From Stenotrophomonas maltophilia (GTDB lineage: Bacteria; Pseudomonadota; Gammaproteobacteria; Xanthomonadales; Xanthomonadaceae): a stretch of 64,000 nt of DNA. The notes under the pieces were generated by a model. It searched no databases. It saw only the letters and a list, made by a program, of their open reading frames with translations, and was not told where the DNA came from. Of the stretch, positions 16,766-27,706 are shown piece by piece; position 1 is the first letter of the stretch, and every line of letters begins with the position of its first letter. The translations under genes and the position numbers were made by a program. The DNA lies in NCBI RefSeq assembly GCF_006974125.1, contig NZ_CP037858.1, forward strand, positions 3,038,001 through 3,102,000, given 5' to 3'.

Positions 16766-17527
16766 ATGGAATCGGTGTACCTGCTGGTCGCGCTCGGCGC
16801 GATCGTCGCCGGATTCGTGCAGGGGCTGTCGGGTTTCGCCTTCGGCATGGTGGCGATGTCGTTCTGGGCATGGGGGCTGGAGCCGCGACTGGCGGCCACA
16901 CTGTCGGTGTTCGGCGCGCTGGTCGGCCAGGTGGTGGCGGTGTTCACCGTGCGCCGCGGCTTCAATCCGCGCCTGCTGCTGCCTTTCGTGCTGGGTGGGC
17001 TGGCCGGCATTCCGCTGGGCGTGATGCTGCTGCCGCAGCTGGACATGGACTGGTTCAAGGCTTTGCTGGGCGGCTTCCTGGCGCTGTGGTGCCCGGTGAT
17101 GCTGATGGCGCGCTCGTTGCCGCCGATCACCGTCGGAGGGCGCGTGGGTGATGCCATTGCCGGTATGGCCGGTGGCGTGCTCAGTGGCATCGGTGGCTTC
17201 GCCGGGCCGGTGCCGACGTTGTGGAGCACGCTGCGCGGCTTCGGCAAGGACGAGCAGCGCGCGGTCATCCAGAACTTCAACCTGGCCATGCTGGCGGTGA
17301 CCATGGCCACCTATGTCGGAACTGGCCTGGTGACGCGGCAGATGCTGCCGTACTTCGCCATCGTGGCGCCGGCCATGCTGGTGCCGACGCTGCTGGGCGC
17401 GCGGGTCTACATCGGTATCAGCGAGGCGCGCTTCCGGCAGATCGTACTGAGTCTGCTGACCGCATCCGGCATCGCGCTGCTGGCCTCGTCGCTGCCGACG
17501 CTGCTGGCGCGTGCGCCGGCAGCCTGA
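16766..17527 (+). CDS. Sulfite exporter TauE/SafE family protein
   Basis: This 253-residue inner-membrane protein has about seven to eight hydrophobic helices and the GFVQGLSGFAFG motif near the N-terminus, with a second glycine-rich repeat (GVLSGIGGFAGP) in the second half. That two-repeat layout is typical of TauE/SafE exporters of sulfite or sulfur-containing organic anions. The start at 16766 has GAGGTGG upstream; it lies 25 bp after the LysR gene, so the two are probably co-transcribed. The substrate is not deducible. Confidence 0.9.
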   Translation: MESVYLLVALGAIVAGFVQGLSGFAFGMVAMSFWAWGLEPRLAATLSVFGALVGQVVAVFTVRRGFNPRLLLPFVLGGLAGIPLGVMLLPQLDMDWFKALLGGFLALWCPVMLMARSLPPITVGGRVGDAIAGMAGGVLSGIGGFAGPVPTLWSTLRGFGKDEQRAVIQNFNLAMLAVTMATYVGTGLVTRQMLPYFAIVAPAMLVPTLLGARVYIGISEARFRQIVLSLLTASGIALLASSLPTLLARAPAA

Positions 17528-17530
17528 GGC

Positions 17531-18151
17531 TCAGGCTGGGCGGAACATGCGGAAGCGTTGTTCGGCGCCGATGCGGAAGTAGTCGGCGGGGCCGCCGCCG
17601 CGCAGGATAGGCGCCGCTGCAGCGGTGTCGTAGATGCCGTCGACCAGCAAACGGGTGTCGATGTGCACTGCGACCACTTCGCCCAGCACCAGCCAGCCGT
17701 TGGTGTCCTGCCCGGCGGCATCGCGCAGGCGCACGATCTGGGTGCAACGGCACTCCATGCTCACCGGGCTCTGTGCCACGCGGGGTGGCGCGACCTGTGT
17801 GGAGGCCAGTGGCGTCAGCCCGGCCAGGGCGAACTCGTCGACCTCCGGCCCGACCCCACGACAGCTTTCGTTCATTGCTTCGGCCAGGTCGAAGGTCGCC
17901 AGGTTCCAGGCGAACTCACCGGTCGCTTCGATGTTGCGCAGCGAGTCTTTGCGGCCCTGGCTGGAGAAGCCGATGATCGGCGGGGTGTAGTTGAACGCAT
18001 TGAAGAAGCTGTACGGCGCCAGGTTCAGTGTCCCTTCGGCGTCACAGCTGGAAATCCAGCCGATCGGGCGTGGGCCGATGATGGCGTTGAACGGGTCGTG
18101 CGGAAGGCGGTGTCCGTCTGCCGGGCGGTAGCTGTGGAAGGTGCAGGACAT
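17531..18151 (-). CDS. Flavin reductase-like domain protein
   Basis: This 206-residue protein has a flavin reductase-like FMN-binding split barrel: RPIGWISSCDAEGTLNLAPYSFFNAF and FSSQGRKDSLRNIEATGEFAWNLA are family motifs. Members reduce FMN with NAD(P)H or act as flavoprotein oxidoreductases. The start at 18151 is preferred over an in-frame codon at 18193, which would run into the terminator of the upstream gene. It converges with the TauE gene; the two stop codons are only 3 bases apart. Confidence 0.88.
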   Translation of the reverse strand: MSCTFHSYRPADGHRLPHDPFNAIIGPRPIGWISSCDAEGTLNLAPYSFFNAFNYTPPIIGFSSQGRKDSLRNIEATGEFAWNLATFDLAEAMNESCRGVGPEVDEFALAGLTPLASTQVAPPRVAQSPVSMECRCTQIVRLRDAAGQDTNGWLVLGEVVAVHIDTRLLVDGIYDTAAAAPILRGGGPADYFRIGAEQRFRMFRPA

Positions 18152-18164
18152 GGGGCAGGGTTCC

Positions 18165-18198
18165 AAAAAAAAGCCGTGATCCTCGCGGACCACGGCTT
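18165..18198 (-). terminator. Rho-independent terminator after the BI-1 gene
   Basis: On the minus strand aagccgtg and cacggctt form an 8-bp stem followed by eight T, 23 bases past the stop codon at 18221. Confidence 0.9.
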
Positions 18199-18220
18199 GT
18201 CGTTTACGACCAGATGGGGT

Positions 18221-18979
18221 TCAGCGCTGCTGGATCTTCGACAGCAGGCGCAGGAACTCCACATACAGCCAGACCAGGGTCACCATCAGGCCGAATGCGC
18301 CATACCACTCCATGTACTTCGGTGCGCGCTGGGCCACGCCGGTTTCGATGAAGTCGAAATCCAGCACCAGGTTCAGCGCGGCGACGACCACCACGAACAG
18401 GCTGAACGCAATGCCCAGCCAACTGGAATCGTGGATCACCGGCACATCGATGTTGAAGAAGCCGAGCACGAACGAGGCCAGGTAGAGCAGGGCGATGCCG
18501 CCGGTGGCGGCGACCACACCCATCTTGAAGTTCTCGGTGGCCTTGATCACGCCGCTGCGGTAGGCGATCAGCAGCGCGAACAGGGTGCCGAAGGTCAGCA
18601 GCACCGCCTGGAACACGATGCCCGGGAACTTGGCGTTGAAGACGGCCGAGATGGCGCCGAGGAAAAGCCCCTCGACCAGCGCGTACATCGGCGCGGTGAC
18701 CGGGGACCATTCCTTCTTGAAGACGGTAACCAGTGCCAGTACCAGGCCGCCGATCGCGCCGCCCATGGCGTACAGCCTGGCCGCGTCCATGACCTGGTCG
18801 TACTCGTCGATCGACTGGTTCCAGGCGAAGGCCGCCGTCAACACTGTCAGCAGCAGCAGGAAACCGGTCTTGTTGACGGTGCCGTTGAGCGTCATGGCCT
18901 GGTCGGGGCTGGTTACCACCGAGCCACTGGCGAGGTCGAGGAAGGTCGACTCGGAAAGAGCCGGGTTGCCGCTGCGCAT
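18221..18979 (-). CDS. Bax inhibitor-1/YccA family membrane protein
   Basis: This 252-residue integral membrane protein has seven predicted hydrophobic helices and the BI-1/YccA layout: a short hydrophilic N-terminus, NKTGFLLLLTVLTAAFAW as the first helix, and a C-terminal acidic EWYGAFGLMVTLVWLYVEFLRLL region. Bacterial members modulate FtsH (YccA) or leak calcium; which applies here is unknown. It is a monocistronic gene with its own terminator. Confidence 0.92.
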   Translation of the reverse strand: MRSGNPALSESTFLDLASGSVVTSPDQAMTLNGTVNKTGFLLLLTVLTAAFAWNQSIDEYDQVMDAARLYAMGGAIGGLVLALVTVFKKEWSPVTAPMYALVEGLFLGAISAVFNAKFPGIVFQAVLLTFGTLFALLIAYRSGVIKATENFKMGVVAATGGIALLYLASFVLGFFNIDVPVIHDSSWLGIAFSLFVVVVAALNLVLDFDFIETGVAQRAPKYMEWYGAFGLMVTLVWLYVEFLRLLSKIQQR

Positions 18980-19159
18980 GCGTGTTCTCCGTGCGAATGA
19001 GGGGCTGGACGGCCATCCGGCCGATGACCGGGAGCATAGCCGATGGTTGCACGTGGTGCGGTGTCAGGCTTCGGATGCGGGTCGCCCGCGTTGACAGTTC
19101 ATGATGCGCTTGGCCACAATGACCAGCTCCCCGGGCCTGGCCCGAGGGGATTGCAAGAC

Positions 19160-19236
19160 CGGGGTATAGCGCAGTCTGGTAGCGCGCCTGCTTTGGGAGC
19201 AGGATGTCGGGGGTTCGAATCCCTCTACCCCGACCA
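19160..19236 (+). tRNA. tRNA-Pro (anticodon TGG)
   Basis: A 77-base cloverleaf with acceptor stem cggggta/taccccg, anticodon loop ctttgggag reading TGG, T-loop ggttcgaatc and encoded CCA. Confidence 0.96.
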
Positions 19237-19275
19237 ATCCCACATCACGTCGGATTGGACGCCGTTCCGGTTCGG

Positions 19276-19352
19276 GCGCCCGTAGCTCAACTGGATAGAG
19301 CACCGGCCTTCTAAGCCGGCGGTTACAGGTTCGATTCCTGTCGGGCGCGCCA
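19276..19352 (+). tRNA. tRNA-Arg (anticodon TCT)
   Basis: A 77-base cloverleaf with acceptor stem gcgcccg/cgggcgc, anticodon loop reading TCT, T-loop ggttcgattc and encoded CCA. It reads AGA codons. Confidence 0.96.
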
Positions 19353-19395
19353 TCGGCGAGGCACTGGGATCGCATCGGCGGATGTGAAGAAGTGC

Positions 19396-19424
19396 TTGCA
19401 AAAGCGTAAAGACTCCACCAGAAT
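19396..19424 (+). promoter_or_regulatory. Putative promoter for tRNA-His
   Basis: TTGCAA and CAGAAT with a 17-base spacer. The same aagtgcttgca wording occurs before the second tRNA-Lys gene. Confidence 0.5.
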
Positions 19425-19527
19425 ATCGGACTCGCTTCGGCGGACCGGAACTTCGGTGACAGTCCCCAGGCAAAGGTTTGAAGCTCCAGCGCCAGCGGAT
19501 ATCGGCGAGGGAGCAAAAGTTTCAGTG

Positions 19528-19604
19528 GTGGCTGTAGCTCAGTTGGTTAGAGTACCGGATTGTGATTCCGGTGGTCGGGGGTTCGAATCCCCTCAGCCAC
19601 CCCA
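19528..19604 (+). tRNA. tRNA-His (anticodon GTG)
   Basis: Acceptor stem gtggctg/cagccac with an extra G at -1 (19527) opposite C73, anticodon loop reading GTG, encoded CCA. The extra G is the tRNA-His identity mark. Confidence 0.95.
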
Positions 19605-19638
19605 CTGATTCAACCGCATCGGCGCAGCCGAAACGGTA

Positions 19639-19666
19639 TTGCAATAAACAGAATGCACGCTACAAT
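19639..19666 (+). promoter_or_regulatory. Putative promoter for the first tRNA-Lys
   Basis: TTGCAA and TACAAT with a 16-base spacer, 18 bases before the mature tRNA end. Confidence 0.6.
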
Positions 19667-19683
19667 GTGCGTCTGAGTTTTAC

Positions 19684-19759
19684 GGGCCGTTAGCTCAGTT
19701 GGTAGAGCAGTTGACTCTTAATCAATAGGTCCAAGGTTCGAATCCTTGACGGCCCACCA
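19684..19759 (+). tRNA. tRNA-Lys (anticodon CTT)
   Basis: A 76-base cloverleaf with acceptor stem gggccgt/acggccc, anticodon loop ctcttaa reading CTT and encoded CCA. Confidence 0.95.
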
Positions 19760-19765
19760 AGACGG

Positions 19766-19797
19766 AAGCCACCTGGTATGCCAGGTGGCTTTTTTCT
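19766..19797 (+). terminator. Terminator after the first tRNA-Lys
   Basis: agccacctgg-tatg-ccaggtggct, a perfect 10-bp stem followed by a T run. Confidence 0.93.
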
Positions 19798-19912
19798 TAT
19801 AAGTGTGACCCCTTCGATTTGAAGGATCGCACGTAGCGGTACCCGCGCATGGCGTGGATCTGCCGCGGTGCTGGAACAGCCGTACTTGATTCAACATCGT
19901 TGAAAAAAGTGC

Positions 19913-19942
19913 TTGCACCCACCGCTCGGATCAAGCCATAAT
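19913..19942 (+). promoter_or_regulatory. Putative promoter for the second tRNA-Lys
   Basis: TTGCAC and CATAAT with an 18-base spacer, preceded by gaaaaaagtgc; 15 bases before the tRNA. Confidence 0.6.
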
Positions 19943-19957
19943 TCGCGCCCCGATTTC

Positions 19958-20033
19958 GGGCTGTTAGCTCAGTTGGTAGAGCAGTTGACTCTTAATCAAT
20001 AGGTCCAAGGTTCGAATCCTTGACAGCCCACCA
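19958..20033 (+). tRNA. tRNA-Lys (anticodon CTT), second copy
   Basis: Nearly identical to the copy at 19684, with one compensated base pair in the acceptor stem (gggctgt/acagccc). This is a local gene duplication that includes the terminator. Confidence 0.95.
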
Positions 20034-20038
20034 GACGA

Positions 20039-20069
20039 AAGCCACTTGGTTCGCCAAGTGGCTTTTTTC
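20039..20069 (+). terminator. Terminator after the second tRNA-Lys
   Basis: agccacttgg-ttcg-ccaagtggct followed by six T. Confidence 0.93.
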
Positions 20070-20105
20070 TTGCCTGTGCTTTGCCTGTGCGTCGCTCCGG
20101 CCCTC

Positions 20106-20128
20106 ATCCACGCATGGCGTGGATCTAC
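20106..20128 (-). repeat. SMAG-type GTAG palindrome, single
   Basis: atccacgc-atg-gcgtggat ending in ctac, that is a GTAG-headed stem-loop on the minus strand. A degenerate relative lies near 19832-19863. Confidence 0.8.
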
Positions 20129-20233
20129 TGAAGCGGTGCTGGAACAAATTGCGCGTGAATCGCCATGTTCAGCTTTGTGCAGGCCTTTCGCTTCCTGTCA
20201 TCGCCTGCGACAATGAACGCCTGTGCCGGCCAC

Positions 20234-20318
<85 letters not shown>

Positions 20319-20507
20319 GTGCCGGCCTGTCCCCGCCCTGATCGGGCCATCTGCGCCCCCTTGACCGGCACGCGCTGGCAGTGCAGGCCGAATTGGGCGA
20401 AACTAAAGGGCTGCGGCAAGCAGGCGCGTCCCAGACGTCGTGTCCTTACAACCGTTTCATCCCAATCATCGAGCCGGGGGCCTGGGCCACCGGTGGCAGG
20501 AGTCAAC

Positions 20508-21803
20508 ATGCAAGCTTCGATCGAATCCACCGGCAACCTGGAACGCCGCCTGAGCTTCTCGCTGCCGGAAGAGCGTCTGCAGAGCCACATCGTCGGCCGC
20601 CTGGGCGAAATCGCCCGTACCACCCGCATCAAGGGTTTCCGTCCGGGCAAGGTGCCGGCCAAGGTGATCGAGCAGCGCTTCGGCGCGCAGGTCCGTGGCG
20701 AGGCGCTGGACGGCCTGCTGCGCGAAACCTTCGACGCGGCCGTGCGCGAGCACGACCTGCGCATCGTCGGCAGCCCGCGCATCGACAAGGGCGACGAGGG
20801 TGAGTTCTCCTTCGTCGCCACCGTGGAAGTGGTGCCGGACTTCGGCGACATCGACGTCAGCAAGCTGACCGTCGTGCGCCACAGCGCCGAGATCACCGAC
20901 GCCGACATCGACCAGATGATCGAGAACCTGCAGAACCAGCGTCGTACCTGGGCCCCGGTCAGCCGTGGCGCACAGGACGGTGATCTGGTCGCCGTGGAAA
21001 CCTGGTCGCAGGCCGGCGAAGAGCGCCTGCCGGCCGAGGGCACCGAGAAGGGTTCGATCGTGCTCGGCCAGGGCATGATGTTCGAAACCATCGAAAAGGG
21101 CCTGGTTGGCCTGGCCAAGGGCGAAGAGAAGACCCTGGACGTCGAGTTCCCGGCGGACTGGCGCGTGCCGGTGCTGGCCGGCAAGACCGTGCAGGTCACC
21201 GTCAAGGTTGCCGAAGTCTCCGAGCCGGTCGTGCCGGCGGTCGACGAAGCCTTCATCAAGAGCTTCGGCGTGAAGGGCGGCGATGTGGAGCAGTTCCGCA
21301 GCGACATCCGCGCCAACCTGGAGCGCGAGCTGAAGGGCGCCCTGATGAACCGTCTGCGCCGCGAAGTGGGCGAGCAGCTGATTGCCGCCTATTCGTCGGT
21401 GGAAATGCCGCCGCGCCTGGTCGAGAACGAGGCCCGCGCCATGCTGGCCCAGCAGGTCGAGCAGATCCGCCGCAACGGCCAGAACGTCGGTGAGATCCCG
21501 GCCGATGCCCACGAAGGCTTCAAGGACGCCGCCGCCAAGCGCGTGCTGGTCGGCCTGCTGGTCGGCGAGGTGGCCCGCATCAACGACCTGCGCCTGGAAG
21601 CCAAGCGCCTGAACGAAACGATGCGTCTGATCGCTTCGACCTACGAAGAGCCGGAGCAGGTCATTGAGATGTACCGCAACGACCCCCAGCTGATGTCTGG
21701 CCTGCAGAACCGTGTGATGGAAGAGCAGGTGATCGACTGGATCGCCGAGCGTGCCCAGCACACCGAAGAGAAGCTGTCGTTCCAGGACGCGATCCGCCAG
21801 TAA
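20508..21803 (+). CDS. tig: Trigger factor
   Basis: This 431-residue ribosome-bound chaperone and peptidyl-prolyl isomerase folds nascent chains. The ribosome-binding signature [17 protein letters not shown] lies at about residues 44-60, followed by the FKBP-like PPIase domain (about 150-245) and the C-terminal helical arms. The ATG at 20508 with CAGGAG upstream is used; the longer frame back to 20277 runs into tRNA-Leu. It is followed by clpP, clpX and lon in the same order as in E. coli. Confidence 0.96.
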   Translation: MQASIESTGNLERRLSFSLPEERLQSHIVGRLGEIARTTRIKGFRPGKVPAKVIEQRFGAQVRGEALDGLLRETFDAAVREHDLRIVGSPRIDKGDEGEFSFVATVEVVPDFGDIDVSKLTVVRHSAEITDADIDQMIENLQNQRRTWAPVSRGAQDGDLVAVETWSQAGEERLPAEGTEKGSIVLGQGMMFETIEKGLVGLAKGEEKTLDVEFPADWRVPVLAGKTVQVTVKVAEVSEPVVPAVDEAFIKSFGVKGGDVEQFRSDIRANLERELKGALMNRLRREVGEQLIAAYSSVEMPPRLVENEARAMLAQQVEQIRRNGQNVGEIPADAHEGFKDAAAKRVLVGLLVGEVARINDLRLEAKRLNETMRLIASTYEEPEQVIEMYRNDPQLMSGLQNRVMEEQVIDWIAERAQHTEEKLSFQDAIRQ

Positions 21804-21824
21804 GCCCGGCCGGATCACCGGATG

Positions 21825-21854
21825 CCCCGCGCCTTTGCCGGCGCGGGGTTGTTG
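21825..21854 (+). terminator. Hairpin between tig and clpP
   Basis: ccccgcgcc and ggcgcgggg form a 9-bp stem with a 6-base loop, followed by ttgttg. It may terminate or attenuate read-through from tig into clpP. Confidence 0.6.
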
Positions 21855-21879
21855 CCCCCCAAGATAGGTACCTCACGTA

Positions 21880-22506
21880 ATGGACAACCGAACCAAAGCC
21901 CTGAACCTGGTTCCGATGGTGGTCGAGCAGACCAGCCGCGGCGAGCGTGCCTACGACATCTATTCGCGCCTGTTGAAGGAGCGCCTGATCTTCCTCGTGG
22001 GCCCGATCGACGATCACATGGCCAACGTGGTGGTGGCGCAGTTGCTGTTCCTGGAATCGGAAAACCCGGAAAAGGACATCAACATCTACATCAACTCGCC
22101 GGGTGGCGTGGTCACCGCCGGCATGGCGATCTACGACACCATGCAGTACATCAAGCCGAATGTGAGCACCACCTGCATCGGCCAGGCCGCCTCGATGGGC
22201 GCCCTGCTGCTGGCCGCGGGCGAAGCCGGCAAGCGCTACGCGCTGCCGAACTCGCGCGTGATGATCCACCAGCCGCTGGGCGGCTACCAGGGCCAGGCGA
22301 CCGACATCGACATCCACGCGCGTGAGATCCTGACCCTGCGTTCGCGCCTGAACGAGGTGCTGGCCAAGCACACCGGCCAGTCGCTGGAGACGATCGCCCG
22401 TGACACCGAGCGCGACAACTTCAAGAGCGCCTTCGAGGCGCAGGCCTACGGTCTGGTCGACCAGGTCCTGGAGCGTCGTCCGGATGAGTCGATCCAGGCC
22501 GGCTGA
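21880..22506 (+). CDS. clpP: ATP-dependent Clp protease proteolytic subunit
   Basis: This 208-residue ClpP forms the 14-subunit serine-protease chamber that degrades substrates fed by ClpX. The triad is visible: Ser in [11 protein letters not shown], His in [10 protein letters not shown] and Asp in RDTERDNF. The oxyanion strand [11 protein letters not shown] is intact. It stands between tig and clpX; the spacing to clpX is 126 bp, so clpX may have its own promoter as well. Confidence 0.97.
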
Positions 22507-22632
22507 CCGGCCTTCACGGGGCCATGGAGGCCCCGTTCCTGCAGGGTCGGGCGGGACTGGTGTCCCCTCGGCCCTGTGCTATTCTCGAATCGAACCCCCG
22601 TTCAGCGGGTGGGGTAACTGGGTAAGCGAAGC

Positions 22633-23922
<1,290 letters not shown>

Positions 23923-23973
23923 TCCTTCCAGGTTGTTGATTGGAAAGGATTTTCAAGGAATGCCTTGCATCTG

Positions 23974-24012
23974 AAAGCCGATGGCCCCATAACGGGGCCA
24001 TCGGCTTTTTTT
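23974..24012 (+). terminator. Rho-independent terminator after clpX
   Basis: aaagccgatggcccc-ataac-ggggccatcggcttt, a 15-bp stem followed by a T run. Transcription into lon must restart or read through. Confidence 0.95.
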
Positions 24013-24064
24013 GTCTCCGGAAGATGCCCTCCCGGAGGCGGTTTTCCCCTTCCCTGGAGCCCCC

Positions 24065-26515
24065 ATGGCCCGTTCCCCAAGTGAAACCCTCGACCTGCCG
24101 GTCCTGCCGCTGCGCGACGTAGTGGTGTTCCCGCACATGGTCATCCCGCTGTTCGTCGGCCGTGACAAGTCCATGCACGCGCTCGAACAGGCAATGGAAT
24201 CGGACAAGCGCATCCTGCTGCTGGCGCAGAAGTCGGCCGAGACCGATGACCCGCATGCGGCCGACCTCTACCAGGTCGGTACGCTGGCGCAGGTGCTGCA
24301 GCTGCTGAAGCTGCCCGACGGCACCATCAAGGTGCTGGTCGAAGGCCTGTCGCGCGTGCAGGTCACCCACGTCGACGAGCGCAACGGCTCGCTGCACGGG
24401 CAGGCGGTGGAAATCGACGCCACCGACGAACGCGAGGCCCGCGAGGTCGAGGCGATCGCCCGCTCGCTGATGTCGCTGTTCGAGCAGTACGTCAAGACCA
24501 ACCGCAAGCTGCCGCCGGAACTGCTGCAGACGCTGTCGGGCATCGATGAGCCGGCGCGCCTGGCCGACACCATCGCCGCGCACATCAGCGTGCGCCTGGC
24601 CGACAAGCAGCGCCTGCTGGAAACGCTGGCCGTCGGCGATCGCCTGGAGATGCTGGTCGGCCTGGTCGACGGCGAGATCGACGTGCAGCAGATGGAAAAG
24701 CGCATCCGCGGCCGCGTGAAGTCGCAGATGGAGAAGAGCCAGCGCGAGTACTACCTCAACGAACAGATGAAGGCCATCCAGAAGGAACTGGGTGACCTGG
24801 ACGACGCGCCGGGCGAGCTGGAAGAGCTGGCCCGCAAGATCGCCGAAGCCGGTATGCCGAAGGCGGTTGAAGCCAAGGCGCGCAACGAACTGAACAAGCT
24901 CAAGCAGATGTCGCCGATGTCGGCCGAAGCGGCGGTTGTGCGCAACTACCTGGAGTGGCTGCTGGGCGTGCCGTGGAAGAAGCGCAGCAAGGTGCGCAAG
25001 GACCTGAAGGCCGCGCAGGACACCCTCGACGCCGACCACTACGGCCTGGAGAAGGTCAAGGAGCGCATCCTTGAATACCTGGCGGTGCAGTCGCGCGTGA
25101 AGCAGATGAAGGGCCCGATCCTGTGCCTGGTCGGGCCGCCGGGCGTGGGCAAGACCTCGCTGGGCCAGTCCATCGCCAAGGCCACCAACCGCAAGTTCGT
25201 GCGCATGTCGCTGGGCGGCGTGCGCGACGAGGCCGAGATCCGTGGCCACCGCCGTACCTACGTCGGTTCGATGCCGGGCCGCATCGTGCAGAACCTCAAC
25301 AAGGTCGGCAGCAAGAACCCGCTGTTCGTGCTCGACGAGATCGACAAGATGTCGATGGACTTCCGTGGCGATCCGTCTTCGGCGCTGCTGGAAGTGCTCG
25401 ATCCGGAGCAGAACAACGCGTTCAACGACCACTACCTGGAAGTGGATCTGGACCTGTCCGAAGTGATGTTCGTGGCGACCTCGAACTCGCTCAACATTCC
25501 GGGCCCGCTGCTGGACCGCATGGAAGTGATCCGCATCCCCGGCTACACCGAGGACGAGAAGCTCAACATCGCCACCCGTTACCTGGTGCCGAAGCAGATC
25601 AAGGCCAACGGCCTGCAGCCGGAAGAACTGGAGATCGGCAGCGATGCCATCCAGGACATCGTGCGTTACTACACGCGCGAATCGGGCGTGCGCAACCTGG
25701 AACGCGAGATCGCCAAGATCTGCCGCAAGGTGGTGAAGGAGATCGCGCTGGCCGGCCCGCAGCCGGCGGCGAAGGCGAAGAAGGGTGCGAAGAAGAAGGC
25801 GCTGGTGAGCGTGTCCAGCAAGAACCTGGACAAGTACCTGGGCGTGCGTCGCTTCGACTTCGGCCGTGCCGAGGAAGAGAACGAGATCGGCCTGGTCACC
25901 GGCCTGGCCTGGACCGAGGTCGGCGGCGATCTTCTGCAGATCGAATCGACGCTGGTGCCGGGCAAGGGCCAGCTGATCCTGACCGGTCAGCTCGGCAACG
26001 TGATGAAGGAATCTGCGTCGGCGGCGCTGTCGGTGGTGCGTTCGCGCGCCGTGGGCTTTGGCATCGACAGCGACTTCCTGCAGAAGCACGACGTGCACCT
26101 GCACGTGCCCGATGGTGCCACGCCGAAGGACGGCCCGAGTGCCGGCGCGGCGATGGTGACCTCGCTGGTGTCGATGCTGACCAAGGTGCCGGTGCGTGCT
26201 GACGTGGCGATGACCGGCGAGATCACCCTGCGTGGTCGCGTCACCGCGATCGGTGGCCTGAAGGAAAAGCTGCTGGCGGCACTGCGTGGTGGCATCCGCA
26301 CGGTGATCATCCCGGAAGAGAACCGCAAGGACCTGGCCGACATTCCGGCCAACGTCACCCGCGATCTGAAGATCGTGCCGGTGAAGTACATCGAAGAAGT
26401 CCTGGACCTGGCGCTGGAGCGTCCGTTGGCACCGAAGAAGGCGCGCAAGAGTGCGCAGCGTGTCACGGTGCGCAGCAAGGCCAAACCGAGTGGAAGCGCG
26501 CGCGTCAAGCATTGA
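24065..26515 (+). CDS. lon: ATP-dependent protease Lon
   Basis: This 816-residue Lon degrades misfolded and regulatory proteins in the cytoplasm. It has the N-terminal LON substrate domain ([23 protein letters not shown]), an AAA+ module with Walker A GPPGVGKT and Walker [10 protein letters not shown], and the serine/lysine protease domain with Ser in [10 protein letters not shown] and Lys in [10 protein letters not shown]. The start at 24065 is chosen because the LON domain begins at once; the upstream in-frame start at 24011 lies within the clpX terminator. A Lys/Ala-rich C-terminal tail follows the protease domain. Confidence 0.97.
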   Translation: MARSPSETLDLPVLPLRDVVVFPHMVIPLFVGRDKSMHALEQAMESDKRILLLAQKSAETDDPHAADLYQVGTLAQVLQLLKLPDGTIKVLVEGLSRVQVTHVDERNGSLHGQAVEIDATDEREAREVEAIARSLMSLFEQYVKTNRKLPPELLQTLSGIDEPARLADTIAAHISVRLADKQRLLETLAVGDRLEMLVGLVDGEIDVQQMEKRIRGRVKSQMEKSQREYYLNEQMKAIQKELGDLDDAPGELEELARKIAEAGMPKAVEAKARNELNKLKQMSPMSAEAAVVRNYLEWLLGVPWKKRSKVRKDLKAAQDTLDADHYGLEKVKERILEYLAVQSRVKQMKGPILCLVGPPGVGKTSLGQSIAKATNRKFVRMSLGGVRDEAEIRGHRRTYVGSMPGRIVQNLNKVGSKNPLFVLDEIDKMSMDFRGDPSSALLEVLDPEQNNAFNDHYLEVDLDLSEVMFVATSNSLNIPGPLLDRMEVIRIPGYTEDEKLNIATRYLVPKQIKANGLQPEELEIGSDAIQDIVRYYTRESGVRNLEREIAKICRKVVKEIALAGPQPAAKAKKGAKKKALVSVSSKNLDKYLGVRRFDFGRAEEENEIGLVTGLAWTEVGGDLLQIESTLVPGKGQLILTGQLGNVMKESASAALSVVRSRAVGFGIDSDFLQKHDVHLHVPDGATPKDGPSAGAAMVTSLVSMLTKVPVRADVAMTGEITLRGRVTAIGGLKEKLLAALRGGIRTVIIPEENRKDLADIPANVTRDLKIVPVKYIEEVLDLALERPLAPKKARKSAQRVTVRSKAKPSGSARVKH

Positions 26516-26564
26516 CGCGCGCTGTCCAATGGCCCGAAACCCGCGTCGTTGCTGGCTTTCCAGC

Positions 26565-26593
26565 TTGCGTGGGGGTAGGGCCACTGGTATAAA
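26565..26593 (+). promoter_or_regulatory. Likely hupB promoter
   Basis: TTGCGT and TATAAA with an exact 17-base spacer, about 140 bases before the hupB start. It leaves a long leader with a gccgcatgc/gcatgcgg hairpin near 26661-26684. Confidence 0.65.
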
Positions 26594-26732
26594 AGCAGCA
26601 CTCGCGAATGAGTGATCGCTGTCAGCGATGACTGAATCGGCGAACCGTTTCCACATGGCGGCCGCATGCAGAAGGCATGCGGTTGCTTCCCTGTCGAATA
26701 AGCGGAACCCACCGCCAAAGGAGTTGTAGAGA

Positions 26733-27005
26733 ATGAACAAGACCGAATTGATCGATGCCGTTGCTGAAGCTGCCGACCTGACCAAGGCCGAGTCCAGCCG
26801 CGCTGTCGATGCCGTCGTTGCTGCCGTCACCAAGGCGCTGAAGGACGGCGATGCGGTCACCCTGGTTGGCTTCGGTACCTTCCAGGTCCGCGACCGTGCT
26901 GCACGCACCGGCCGCAACCCGAAGACCGGCGACACCATCAAGATCGCTGCTTCGAAGAATCCGTCGTTCAAGGCTGGTAAGGCCCTGAAGGATGCTGTAA
27001 ACTAA
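26733..27005 (+). CDS. hupB: DNA-binding protein HU-beta
   Basis: This 90-residue nucleoid protein of the HU/IHF family bends DNA and compacts the chromosome. It starts with [20 protein letters not shown] and has the DNA-binding arm with the family signature [28 protein letters not shown] gives a strong ribosome-binding site 7-10 bases before the start. It lies between lon and ppiD as in many gammaproteobacteria, but here tRNA genes intervene before ppiD. Confidence 0.97.
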   Translation: MNKTELIDAVAEAADLTKAESSRAVDAVVAAVTKALKDGDAVTLVGFGTFQVRDRAARTGRNPKTGDTIKIAASKNPSFKAGKALKDAVN

Positions 27006-27016
27006 GCGGCTCGCTG

Positions 27017-27091
27017 GGGTGCTTAGCTCAGCGGTAGAGCGTCTCCTTTACACGGAGAGGGTCGGGGGTTCGAAACCCTCAGCACCCACCA
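27017..27091 (+). tRNA. tRNA-Val (anticodon TAC)
   Basis: A 75-base cloverleaf with acceptor gggtgct/agcaccc, anticodon TAC and encoded CCA, only 12 bases after the hupB stop, so it may be co-transcribed with hupB. Confidence 0.95.
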
Positions 27092-27117
27092 CAGCACCGC
27101 GGTAAAAGTTTGAGTGT

Positions 27118-27194
27118 GGAGCGGTAGTTCAGCTGGTTAGAATGCTGGCCTGTCACGCCGGAGGTCGCGGGTTCGAGTCCCGTCCGCTCCGCCA
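27118..27194 (+). tRNA. tRNA-Asp (anticodon GTC), copy 1
   Basis: A 77-base cloverleaf with acceptor ggagcgg/ccgctcc, anticodon GTC and encoded CCA; first of four identical copies. Confidence 0.96.
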
Positions 27195-27203
27195 TTCAAC
27201 GAG

Positions 27204-27234
27204 GCCTCCGGCCAAAAGCTGGAGGCTTTGTTTT
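27204..27234 (+). terminator. Terminator-like hairpin after tRNA-Asp copy 1
   Basis: gcctcc and ggaggc with an A-rich loop, followed by ttgtttt. Confidence 0.75.
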
Positions 27235-27277
27235 CTCCCCGGTCCAGGCCGGCTGAAAACAAAAAAGGTAACAACGC

Positions 27278-27354
27278 GGAGCGGTAGTTCAGCTGGTTAG
27301 AATGCTGGCCTGTCACGCCGGAGGTCGCGGGTTCGAGTCCCGTCCGCTCCGCCA
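27278..27354 (+). tRNA. tRNA-Asp (anticodon GTC), copy 2
   Basis: Identical in all 77 bases to copy 1. Confidence 0.96.
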
Positions 27355-27361
27355 CTACATC

Positions 27362-27398
27362 GAGGCCCCCGGCCTGAAGCCGGGGGCCTTGTCTTCTC
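27362..27398 (+). terminator. Terminator-like hairpin after tRNA-Asp copy 2
   Basis: ggcccccggc and gccgggggcc, a perfect 10-bp stem followed by ttgtcttct. Confidence 0.75.
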
Positions 27399-27441
27399 CC
27401 CGGAAGGTTCGGGAAGAAGGCGAAAAGGTTTTTGCAAGAAC

Positions 27442-27518
27442 GGAGCGGTAGTTCAGCTGGTTAGAATGCTGGCCTGTCACGCCGGAGGTCGCGGGTTCGA
27501 GTCCCGTCCGCTCCGCCA
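27442..27518 (+). tRNA. tRNA-Asp (anticodon GTC), copy 3
   Basis: Identical in all 77 bases to copy 1. No obvious terminator follows; the spacer to copy 4 has an A-rich stretch and a TATACT box near 27595. Confidence 0.96.
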
Positions 27519-27624
27519 TTGCAGAATTCTTAAGTCCCTGTGAAAAAACTTTGAAAAAAGTGTTCATCGGGCTGGGTTTCCAGGGAGTCTTCGGATATAC
27601 TGGGCGCCTGCAAAGTTTCAGCGC

Positions 27625-27701
27625 GGAGCGGTAGTTCAGCTGGTTAGAATGCTGGCCTGTCACGCCGGAGGTCGCGGGTTCGAGTCCCGTCCGCTCCGCC
27701 A
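27625..27701 (+). tRNA. tRNA-Asp (anticodon GTC), copy 4
   Basis: Identical in all 77 bases to copy 1. Confidence 0.96.
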
Positions 27702-27706
27702 ACTCT

